Positions 58,086 through 64,000 of a stretch of 64,000 bases of DNA are shown here, one piece after another. A program made the position numbers and the translations under genes. Source of the DNA: JAIBJN01 sp963784175 (lineage in GTDB: Bacteria; Actinomycetota; Thermoleophilia; Gaiellales; Gaiellaceae); the NCBI GenBank assembly GCA_963784175.1, contig CAWAQJ010000010.1:1-64000 (forward strand), read 5' to 3'. Every line of letters starts with the position of its first letter. The first letter of the stretch is position 1. Under the pieces are notes generated by a model. The model saw only the letters and a list, made by a program, of their open reading frames with translations, searched no databases and was not told where the DNA came from.

Positions 58086-59243
58086 TCAGAGGCCGGGGAC
58101 GACCGCGGAGACCATGTCGCCCATCTCGTCGAACGCACGGTCGGCGTACCAGCCGGCGCGCTCGCCGAAGCTGGGCGCCGGGACGTCTCGCGCGGCCACG
58201 AGATCGACCCGGGCAACCTCGCGGTCCTCGAGGGTGACGACGACCTCGCCGAGCTTCTGGCCCTTCCGGATCGGCAGGTCGACCATGGCGGGGGCGATCA
58301 CGCGCTCGACGAACTGCGACCCGTCCCCGAGGCGCATGACCCGGGCGGCGCCTCCGGCGGCGACCAGCCCGACGCGCTCGTCCTCGAAGGGGATCGCGGC
58401 GGTGGCGTAGCGAGCGCCCTCCCGCACGAGCGTGAACGTCGCGTACTGGTCGAACCCCCACTCCACGAGCTCCGTCAGGTCGACGTTGCGCCGCTCGCGG
58501 CCCGGGCTGCCGAGGATGACGGCGTAGACGCTCGTCGGCCCGCGCTTGGCCGCGGCGACCTGCGCCCAGCCGGCGTTGTCGGTGTGGCCAGTCTTCACGC
58601 CGACAAGACCCTGCACGCGCCAGAGCAGGTCGTTCCAGCTCTTCAGCGTGCGCGGGCCCTCGATCTGCATGGTCTTCGTGCGCACGAGGCGGCGGACGAG
58701 GGGGCGCTCCATGGCGATGCGCGCGAGCGCAAGCACGTCTTCGGCCGAGGAGTAGTGGCCGGGCGTGTCGAGCCCGTCGGGGCGCACGAAGTGGGTGTCC
58801 TCGAGCCCCAGCTCCTCCGCCTTCTCGTTCATCAGCTGCACGAATCGCCGGGGGCTGCCGTCGCCGACGTGAGCGGCCAGTGCGAACGCGGCGTCGTTGG
58901 CGCTCTGGATCAAGGCGGCGGCGAGGAGGTCGCGGACCGTGAGCTGCTCGCCGGCCGTGAGGAAGATCGACGAGCCGCCTTGGCCAATGGCCTTGGGCGA
59001 GACGGTGACCACGTCGCCCGGACGCGCGTGCTCGAGCGTGACGAGCGCGGTCATCAGCTTGGTGATGCTCGCCATGGCCATGCGGCTGTCGGCGTTCTCG
59101 GCGTAGAGCACGTCGCCCGTGCGCCCGTCTGCGACGATCACGGCCCTCGCCTCGACCGGCGGCGGCGTGGAGGCCGCGGCGGACAGGGCGACGACGAGCG
59201 CGGCGACAGCGACCGCGAGCAGAGTGAGGACGCGCAGGGGCAC
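58086..59243 (-). CDS. dacA: D-alanyl-D-alanine carboxypeptidase (DacA/PBP5-like)
   Basis: 385 residues. Signal peptide (LTLLAVAVAALVVALSAAAS), then the S11 peptidase domain with catalytic motifs SITK (in MASITKLMTAL), SAN and KTG (in GVKTGHTDNAGW). A C-terminal PBP5-like beta domain follows and the last helix FDEMGDMVSAVVPGL looks amphipathic, suiting membrane attachment. GTG at 59243 is leaderless, with TAGCCT 7 nt upstream overlapping the divergent gene's -10. Confidence 0.93.
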   Translation of the reverse strand: MPLRVLTLLAVAVAALVVALSAAASTPPPVEARAVIVADGRTGDVLYAENADSRMAMASITKLMTALVTLEHARPGDVVTVSPKAIGQGGSSIFLTAGEQLTVRDLLAAALIQSANDAAFALAAHVGDGSPRRFVQLMNEKAEELGLEDTHFVRPDGLDTPGHYSSAEDVLALARIAMERPLVRRLVRTKTMQIEGPRTLKSWNDLLWRVQGLVGVKTGHTDNAGWAQVAAAKRGPTSVYAVILGSPGRERRNVDLTELVEWGFDQYATFTLVREGARYATAAIPFEDERVGLVAAGGAARVMRLGDGSQFVERVIAPAMVDLPIRKGQKLGEVVVTLEDREVARVDLVAARDVPAPSFGERAGWYADRAFDEMGDMVSAVVPGL

Positions 59244-59250
59244 GGGCCTC

Positions 59251-59260
59251 AGGCTATAAC
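59251..59260. promoter_or_regulatory. Overlapping divergent -10 elements
   Basis: AGGCTATAAC contains minus-strand TAGCCT (59251-59256, 7 nt before GTG 59243) and plus-strand TATAAC (59255-59260, 10 nt before ATG 59271). Both genes lack a Shine-Dalgarno. Confidence 0.5.
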
Positions 59261-59270
59261 TCGTGACGGT

Positions 59271-59585
59271 ATGGCCGAGGCGAAGAAGGACGACAAGCCC
59301 GCCCGCATTCGCGGCGTCGAGCGCTCGTTTCAGGTGCGCGTCGGCGAGCTCGGCGGGTTCGAGCTGCGCCCGACCCGCATGTTCGTCTGGGCCGGCGGCG
59401 AGCGGAAAGGCCACGAGCGCGTGCTCCCGCTCGGCAGCCCTCCAAAGAGCCTCACCATCCCCCGCCGCCCGCGCGAGATCCGGGCCGGAGCCCTGGAGAT
59501 GAAGACGCTCGGGAACCCGCTCATGACCATCGCACTCGCGGGCGTGCACTCGGCGCGGGCGCTGCGCCGCAAGATCACCGACTAG
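59271..59585 (+). CDS. Conserved-looking hypothetical protein
   Basis: 104 residues, basic, soluble. Starts MAEAKKDDKPARIRGVERSF and includes FELRPTRMFVWAGGERKGHE. No family recognised. ATG at 59271 lies 27 nt from the divergent dacA start. Its stop shares CTAG with the LysM gene stop (59582-59585). Confidence 0.6.
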   Translation: MAEAKKDDKPARIRGVERSFQVRVGELGGFELRPTRMFVWAGGERKGHERVLPLGSPPKSLTIPRRPREIRAGALEMKTLGNPLMTIALAGVHSARALRRKITD

Positions 59586-59965
59586 CCCTGGGTCGCCGGC
59601 GGGCGGATCCGCACGACCTGGCCGGGCGTGAGAGCGAGCGGGTCGATGCCGGGGTTGAGCTCGATGATCTGGTTGACGTCGACCTCGCAGCGCGCTGCGA
59701 TCGACTCCAGCGTGTCCCCTTCGCGCACGCGGGCGCGGTTACGCAGGCACGGGCCCGCGGCATTCGTGGTCGTCCCATCCGGCGTCGTGGTGGCGGTGGT
59801 GGTCGTGTCGACCTCGGTCGAGGTCCCGCCGCTCACGCCCGCCTCGCCCTCGTTCGACTCGAGGCCGCGCTGGACCAGCACGACGAGCACCGTCGCGGCG
59901 AAGAAGAACGCGAGCGGGGCCGCCAGCCGGGCCACCCAGACGCGGAGGCGATCCGGGTCTACCAC
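59582..59965 (-). CDS. LysM-domain membrane protein
   Basis: 127 residues. One N-terminal helix (VARLAAPLAFFFAATVLVVL), a Thr-rich linker (TTTTATTTPDGTTTN), then a LysM peptidoglycan-binding domain (RVREGDTLESIAARCEVDVN, LNPGIDPLALTPGQVVRI) outside. GTG at 59965 overlaps the pyrF stop by 7 nt, so it is coupled to pyrF. Probable wall-bound protein anchored in the membrane. Confidence 0.88.
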   Translation of the reverse strand: MVDPDRLRVWVARLAAPLAFFFAATVLVVLVQRGLESNEGEAGVSGGTSTEVDTTTTATTTPDGTTTNAAGPCLRNRARVREGDTLESIAARCEVDVNQIIELNPGIDPLALTPGQVVRIRPPATQG

Positions 59966-60894
59966 CCTGAGACCGTCCAGACGTCGTCGCGGAGCCGCGC
60001 CGCGGCGCCCGCAGCTGCGGTGCGCCAGTCGGCGCCGTCGACGCGAAATGCGTAGATCACCGAGCGCGAGACCGGGACGAGCGCGCTCGCCGGGCCGCTC
60101 GTGAACGCCCTGGCCACGTCGGCCGGCGTGCCGCCCTGCGCGCCCACGCCGGGCAGCAGCAGGATCGCCTGCGGCATCAGCTTCCTGGCCTCGGCCACGG
60201 CCCGAGGGTAGGTCGCCCCCACGACGGCACCCACGCTCGAGAGCCCGCGCTCGCCGACGAGATCCTGGCCCCAGGAGTCGACGAGCTCCGCGACCTGGTG
60301 CCAGAGCGGCCGCCCGTCCGAGAGCGCGGCGTCCTGAAGATCGGCGCTCCCGGCGTTCGAGGTCTTGACGAGGCAGAAGATCCCGTTCCCGGACCGGCGG
60401 CAGGCGGCGAGGAAAGGCTCGATCGAGTCGCTGCCGAGGTACGGGCTCACGGTGAGCGCATCGACCGGCGGCGGCATGTCCTCCCGACGCTCGAGGTAGG
60501 CGTCGGCATACGCGCGCGCGGTGGAGCCGATGTCGCCGCGCTTGGCGTCGGCGATCACGACGAGGTTCGCTGCGCGCGCGTAGTCGCAGACGTCTTCGAA
60601 GGCACGCACGCCGTCCGCGCCCAGCATCTCGAAGCAGGCCAGCTGCGCCTTCACCCCGACGACATACGGCGAGACCGCGTCGATCAGTCCACGGCAGAAG
60701 CGGGCGACCGCATCAGCGGCCGCGGCCCGGCTCCGGTGGATGTCGCCACGCAGCTCGACCGGAAGCAGCTCGGGGCGTGGATCGAGGCCCACGACGAGCT
60801 GGCTTCGCTTGGTGTCGACGGCGGCCGCAACGCGGTCGCCGAAAGTCACCGTCCCGGTTTCCGAGCGCACCCCTGCCTCGACCTCCTGCGCCAT
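59959..60894 (-). CDS. pyrF: Orotidine 5'-phosphate decarboxylase, class II
   Basis: 311 residues. The catalytic motif VIADAKRGDIGSTARAYADA (Asp-x-Lys-x2-Asp) identifies class II OMP decarboxylase, the longer mycobacterial-type form. Further blocks are LVVGLDPRP near the start and LLPGVGAQGGTP near the end. It makes UMP. ATG at 60894. Coupled to a LysM gene by a 7-nt overlap. Confidence 0.95.
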   Translation of the reverse strand: MAQEVEAGVRSETGTVTFGDRVAAAVDTKRSQLVVGLDPRPELLPVELRGDIHRSRAAAADAVARFCRGLIDAVSPYVVGVKAQLACFEMLGADGVRAFEDVCDYARAANLVVIADAKRGDIGSTARAYADAYLERREDMPPPVDALTVSPYLGSDSIEPFLAACRRSGNGIFCLVKTSNAGSADLQDAALSDGRPLWHQVAELVDSWGQDLVGERGLSSVGAVVGATYPRAVAEARKLMPQAILLLPGVGAQGGTPADVARAFTSGPASALVPVSRSVIYAFRVDGADWRTAAAGAAARLRDDVWTVSGW

Positions 60895-60957
60895 TGAATG
60901 CGGAGCTTAGAGCGCAGCCCGGCCTGACGCCTCCCCCGGCAGCATGGTCCCAATCGG

Positions 60958-62640
60958 CTAGGCGACCTCGCTGCGGGGAGCGCGCAGGGCCGCGAGGATC
61001 TGCCCCTCGTCAACGGGGACGACCGTCAGCTCCGGCGGCGGCCGGCGCAGGAACGAGCCGAGGAGGAGCAGCTCCTCGGCGTCCTCGGGGGCGACCGAGG
61101 GCTCCGCGGTCCGCACCGCGGCAATACCGGCGCGCACCTCGAGCGCCGCTCCGGCTCCCGGGGGGAGCTCGCGCGCGGCGGCAACTCGACCGTTCGAGAC
61201 GAAGATCGCTCTCGTGAAGCCCGACTGCGACCCGGGCGTCAGCAGGCACACCTCGGCGGCGCGCAGGCGCTCGAGCGCCGCCAGCTCCCGGATGACGCTC
61301 TCCAGCGCGCGGATGCGGTCGCGCAGGCGGCCCGCGTCCTCGTAGCGAAGGCACTCGGAGAGGTCGCGCAGGCGTGCGCGCAGGCGCGGGAGCGGGCCCC
61401 CGGCCGTGAGCCGGCCGAGCTCGTCGTCGGTCGCCCCGTCGAGCGCGCGCGCCGCACGCTCGGCGCGCCGCCGGCTGCGGATCGGGCCGAGCGGGCCCGG
61501 CTGCTGAGAGACGACGAGCCGCCCGCCGCGCGGCCGCAGATAGAAGGCATGCCCGCCCCGCTTTCCGCGGGCGTTCGCAGGCGGGCGCAGCTCCCGAATC
61601 AGGCGGAGCTCCTCGAGCGCGGCCTCCACCTCCGAGCCGAGCACGGTCCATTCGACGCGGTCGACGGCGGCCAGCGCCGCCTCGACCGCAGGCCGCTGCC
61701 GCTCCGAGCGGAAGTACGAGCGCAGCCGCGCCCGCAGGTCGCGCGCCCGCCCGACGTAGAGCGGCTCGCCCCCTGCACCGCGGAAGACGTAGACGCCGGG
61801 GCGCGTAGGCGCGCCGAAGACCAGCGAGCGCTTGTCGTAGACGCGGCGGCGGCGCGGCGCGGCCAGGTCGACGAGGTCGGCCACCGTGCGCGCGCCGCGC
61901 TCCTGCGCGAGGCCGATGAGCGAGACGAGGATCTCGGCCGTCGCCTGCGCGTCCGGGAGAGCGCGATGGCACGGGCGCACCGACGTGCCGAAGAAGTGCG
62001 CGAGCGACGCGAGCCCGACGCGGGGGATGCGCCCGGCGAGGAGTCGCCGGGCGAGGCCCACCGTGTCCACAACGGGCGCCGCCAGCCGTCGGCCGGAGAT
62101 GAGCTCGACCTCACGGTCGAGGAAGGCCAGGTCGAAGCGCGCGTTGTGCGCGACCAGGACGGCGTGGTCGCCTGCGAAGGCGAGGAAGCGGCTGACCGCG
62201 GCCGGCGCGCGCGGCGCTCCGCGGAGGTCGCGATCGTGGATCCCGGTCAGCCCCGCGATCACCGGCGGGAGCGCGACGCCGGGATCGACGAGCGTCTGGA
62301 ACGTCCCTGCCGGCAGGAGCCCCTCGACGCGGACGGCGCCGATCTCGCAGATCCCGGAGCTGGCAGGTCGCAGTCCCGTCGTCTCGAGGTCGACAACCAC
62401 GAACCGGGCCGCCTCGAGCGGCAGCTCCTGCCCGGGCGGCGCCGACAGCCCGACGCAGTCCCCGCGCCAGGCGAGCCGCGCATCACCCTCGACGACGTCC
62501 TCGAGCAGACCCCGGGCGAGCGCAACGGGGGCGTGCGCGAGCGCGAAGAGCGAGCGGGCCGCCTCCTCGGCGGGAACCGGCCCCCTCCGCTCCTCGACCA
62601 GCTCGACGAGCCGGTCGGCCGCATCGAACGCCAGCTGCAC
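60958..62640 (-). CDS. DEDDh exonuclease fused to GIY-YIG/UvrC-like domain
   Basis: 560 residues. A short N-terminal region is followed by a DnaQ-type 3'-5' exonuclease (VVVDLETTGLRP with catalytic DxE, LVAHNARFDLAFLD, and CHRALPDAQATAEI with His and Asp). From about residue 270 comes a GIY-YIG domain (RPGVYVFRGAGGEPLYVGRA) and a UvrC-like region with a UvrB-binding-like helix (LRYEDAGRLRDRIRALESVI). This is the actinobacterial Cho/UvrC-like fusion architecture. GTG at 62640 is leaderless behind TATGCT and an SOS box, pointing to DNA repair. Confidence 0.92.
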   Translation of the reverse strand: MQLAFDAADRLVELVEERRGPVPAEEAARSLFALAHAPVALARGLLEDVVEGDARLAWRGDCVGLSAPPGQELPLEAARFVVVDLETTGLRPASSGICEIGAVRVEGLLPAGTFQTLVDPGVALPPVIAGLTGIHDRDLRGAPRAPAAVSRFLAFAGDHAVLVAHNARFDLAFLDREVELISGRRLAAPVVDTVGLARRLLAGRIPRVGLASLAHFFGTSVRPCHRALPDAQATAEILVSLIGLAQERGARTVADLVDLAAPRRRRVYDKRSLVFGAPTRPGVYVFRGAGGEPLYVGRARDLRARLRSYFRSERQRPAVEAALAAVDRVEWTVLGSEVEAALEELRLIRELRPPANARGKRGGHAFYLRPRGGRLVVSQQPGPLGPIRSRRRAERAARALDGATDDELGRLTAGGPLPRLRARLRDLSECLRYEDAGRLRDRIRALESVIRELAALERLRAAEVCLLTPGSQSGFTRAIFVSNGRVAAARELPPGAGAALEVRAGIAAVRTAEPSVAPEDAEELLLLGSFLRRPPPELTVVPVDEGQILAALRAPRSEVA

Positions 62641-62647
62641 CCGTCAG

Positions 62648-62653
62648 AGCATA
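62648..62653 (-). promoter_or_regulatory. -10 of the DEDDh/GIY-YIG gene
   Basis: Minus-strand TATGCT, 7 nt before GTG 62640; the SOS box begins 3 nt farther upstream, placing it between -35 and -10. Confidence 0.55.
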
Positions 62654-62655
62654 CA

Positions 62656-62669
62656 CGAACATACGTTCG
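62656..62669. promoter_or_regulatory. LexA-type SOS box
   Basis: CGAACATACGTTCG matches the Gram-positive/actinobacterial LexA consensus CGAAC-RNRY-GTTCG at all fixed positions and extends to 16 bp of near-symmetry (62655-62670). It lies in the divergent gap between the nuclease and the lipoprotein, next to the nuclease -10. Confidence 0.8.
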
Positions 62670-62764
62670 TCTTAGATTGGCGTTGAGACAAGTCCGAGCG
62701 AACGGCCATGTCAGTTTCGAACGGCATCAGGAACTTTCCAGAAGCCTCCGTCGTCTCAGGGAGC

Positions 62765-63601
62765 ATGAGGCAGTTCGGGCTCGGCTTCGTGCTCCTGCTC
62801 GCAGCGTGTGGCGGGGGCGATCCGGCATCGGAGGCCGTCGTCGAGCGCAGCGAGTCTGCAACACCGCCGTACGTTGGCCCGTTGGACGCCGGCGCCGCGG
62901 TCGCGGCGCTGGAGTGCGACGGCAAGACGCCGTACGAGCACGGCGAGGTCATCTATGACGACGGGTTGGCCACGGTGCAGGCGAACGCCGGAGCGGCGCT
63001 GAGCGACTACATGCGCGAGTCCGGCCTGATCTACATCGCCCCGGCCGACGGGTACGCCGTCGAACGTGAGCAAGGCGGGCAGGTGCTGTTGTCCTACGAC
63101 GTGGACGGCCGGACGAAGGTGTCGATGCTCGCCGTCGACGACGTCCGCGACTGGAACGACGACGAGGGCTGGGGCGTGCGCGAGTGGGCGCAGTGCGATC
63201 CGTCCGAGTTCCCCGAGGACGTCACCGACGAGCTCGACATCGGCGTGTGGGAGGACGAGTCGGGCCGACGCGTGCCCGTGACCAGCATCCAGTCACTGAA
63301 GGGCTCCGAGCACTGCGACGAGACGGACATTACGTACGTGCTGGTCGGACCGGAGCAGACAGCTGATTGGTACGTGAGCGACACCCGCGGCCGCGACGGC
63401 GACGACTTCTCCGGACTGCTGCGCACGACCTTTTCCGATACGGCCAGGCTCCCCAAGGGTGCGACCGACACAGGCTGGCACCGCGGCGGCCGGCAGCTGT
63501 GGATCGGGCCGGATCAGGAGGCGGCTTACCTAGTGAGCCTCGACGATGCGCACGACGTCGAGCGCTGGCCGGCCGCCAAGGAGCCCCTCTGGTGCGCCTG
63601 A
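62765..63601 (+). CDS. Lipoprotein of unknown function
   Basis: 278 residues. MRQFGLGFVLLLAACGGGDP has a lipobox (LAAC, Cys about residue 15), so it is exported and lipidated. The rest is hydrophilic, rich in Asp, Glu and Trp (DDVRDWNDDEGWGVREWAQC), with conserved-looking Cys pairs. ATG at 62765 is preferred to the ATG at 62708 because the latter would put 19 polar residues before the signal; CAGGGAG lies just upstream. No family recognised. Confidence 0.78.
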   Translation: MRQFGLGFVLLLAACGGGDPASEAVVERSESATPPYVGPLDAGAAVAALECDGKTPYEHGEVIYDDGLATVQANAGAALSDYMRESGLIYIAPADGYAVEREQGGQVLLSYDVDGRTKVSMLAVDDVRDWNDDEGWGVREWAQCDPSEFPEDVTDELDIGVWEDESGRRVPVTSIQSLKGSEHCDETDITYVLVGPEQTADWYVSDTRGRDGDDFSGLLRTTFSDTARLPKGATDTGWHRGGRQLWIGPDQEAAYLVSLDDAHDVERWPAAKEPLWCA

Positions 63602-63683
63602 GCCGCATCGGCTCGCGCCTGATCGGCCCGCGTCCGGAGGTGCGAACTTGACGTTGATGTCTCCCGTGGGCGCCCGCAACAAG

Positions 63684-63709
63684 ACGGGGGCCGCCCGTGC
63701 GGCCCCCGT
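63684..63709 (-). terminator. Terminator of the HU gene
   Basis: 11-bp perfect stem ACGGGGGCCGC / GCGGCCCCCGT with a 4-nt loop. On the minus strand it lies 25 nt after the HU stop and is followed by CTTGTTG. Confidence 0.7.
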
Positions 63710-63733
63710 CGAAAAACCCTTCAGGAGAGACGC

Positions 63734-64000
63734 TTAGCGGCGGAGCGCCGCCTTGAGCTGGCTCCCGGCGGAGAACTTCGGCACCGTGGCAGCCGGAATC
63801 TGCACGCGCTCGCCGGTGCGCGGGTTGACGCCTTGCCGCGCGGCGCGCTGCTGTGGAGAGAACTTCCCGAACCCCGTAAACGACACGGCATCGCCACTCT
63901 GCAGGGCTGCCGTGATGGACTCGAGGAACGCGTCGACCGCCTTCGTTGCATCCCGTTTGGTGAGGCCACTCCTATCGGCCACCATGTCGATGAACTCGGC
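63734..64000 (-). CDS. HU/IHF-family DNA-binding protein, N-terminus beyond the right edge
   Basis: 88 residues visible; the first few lie off the window, since the sequence enters with AEFIDMVADRSGLTKRDATK where HU normally has M-x-K-x-E(F). SFTGFGKFSPQQRAARQGVN and PRTGERVQIPAATVPKFSAG are the DNA-binding arm and the C-terminal block. Dimeric nucleoid protein. An internal ATG at 63985 would give an 83-residue protein and is less likely. Confidence 0.93.
   Translation of the reverse strand, partial: AEFIDMVADRSGLTKRDATKAVDAFLESITAALQSGDAVSFTGFGKFSPQQRAARQGVNPRTGERVQIPAATVPKFSAGSQLKAALRR

Overview
The window is GC-rich, densely packed chromosomal DNA from an actinobacterium-like bacterium, most plausibly class Thermoleophilia (Gaiellales/Solirubrobacterales type). 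I infer this from the very high GC, frequent GTG starts, Sec-exported RTX-repeat proteins, large LuxR-type (LAL/MalT-like) ATPase regulators, a FabI-type enoyl reductase, and actinobacterial gene order around rplM-rpsI-glmM-glmS and acpS-nnrD-alr. I found no rRNA, tRNA, IS element, prophage or CRISPR array.

Layout. 1-7881 (all minus): LuxR/MalT-like regulator, CMD-family protein, a 34-codon ORF, ClC-type H+/Cl- exchanger, universal stress protein, membrane Usp-like protein, glutamate decarboxylase, GAP-family membrane protein and a DMT permease that runs off the left edge; together this looks like an acid/stress locus. 8133-13654: envelope cluster with two UPF0104 flippase-like proteins, a DUF4239 protein, a frameshifted holin/phosphodiesterase fusion and a PLDc_N protein. 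13713-25829: secreted and envelope genes (SdrD-B protein with a charged repeat tail, MMPL transporter with a DUF4234 insert, BBE oxidoreductase, two RTX-like proteins, LAL regulator). 26005-33623: small-molecule and lipid enzymes (alpha/beta hydrolase, FabI, deacetylase, SDR, PAP2, UPF0104, acyltransferase, redoxin). 33610-38305 (minus): HAD, acpS, nnrD, alr and a CCA-transferase-like gene, nearly all overlapping. 38304-43250 (plus): arfB and then a copper locus (CopC-CopD fusion, YcnI) flanked by three related membrane proteins of no family I recognise. 43486-48396 (minus): rplM-rpsI-glmM-glmS and a FadR-type regulator. 48617-53630: three MFS transporters, a UDG-family protein, acylphosphatase and an anchored secreted protein. 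53732-64000: guaB-guaA-zinc ribbon, pfkB, dacA, pyrF-LysM, an SOS-box-preceded DEDDh/GIY-YIG nuclease, a lipoprotein and the HU gene at the right edge.

Three patterns cross gene boundaries. First, at least eleven genes have a TANNNT -10 element only 6-9 nt before the start codon and no Shine-Dalgarno sequence, implying leaderless mRNAs. Second, some divergent pairs appear to share one palindromic -10 (clearest at 50415-50421). Third, overlaps are extreme: ATGA/GTGA and TAGTG junctions within operons, CTAG shared by convergent stops, CATG shared by divergent starts.

The best candidates for something undescribed are the three-paralogue membrane family around the copper genes (two members share the same promoter layout), the structured intergenic element at 48476-48584, the DUF4234-in-MMPL architecture, and the SOS-box-preceded exonuclease/GIY-YIG protein.
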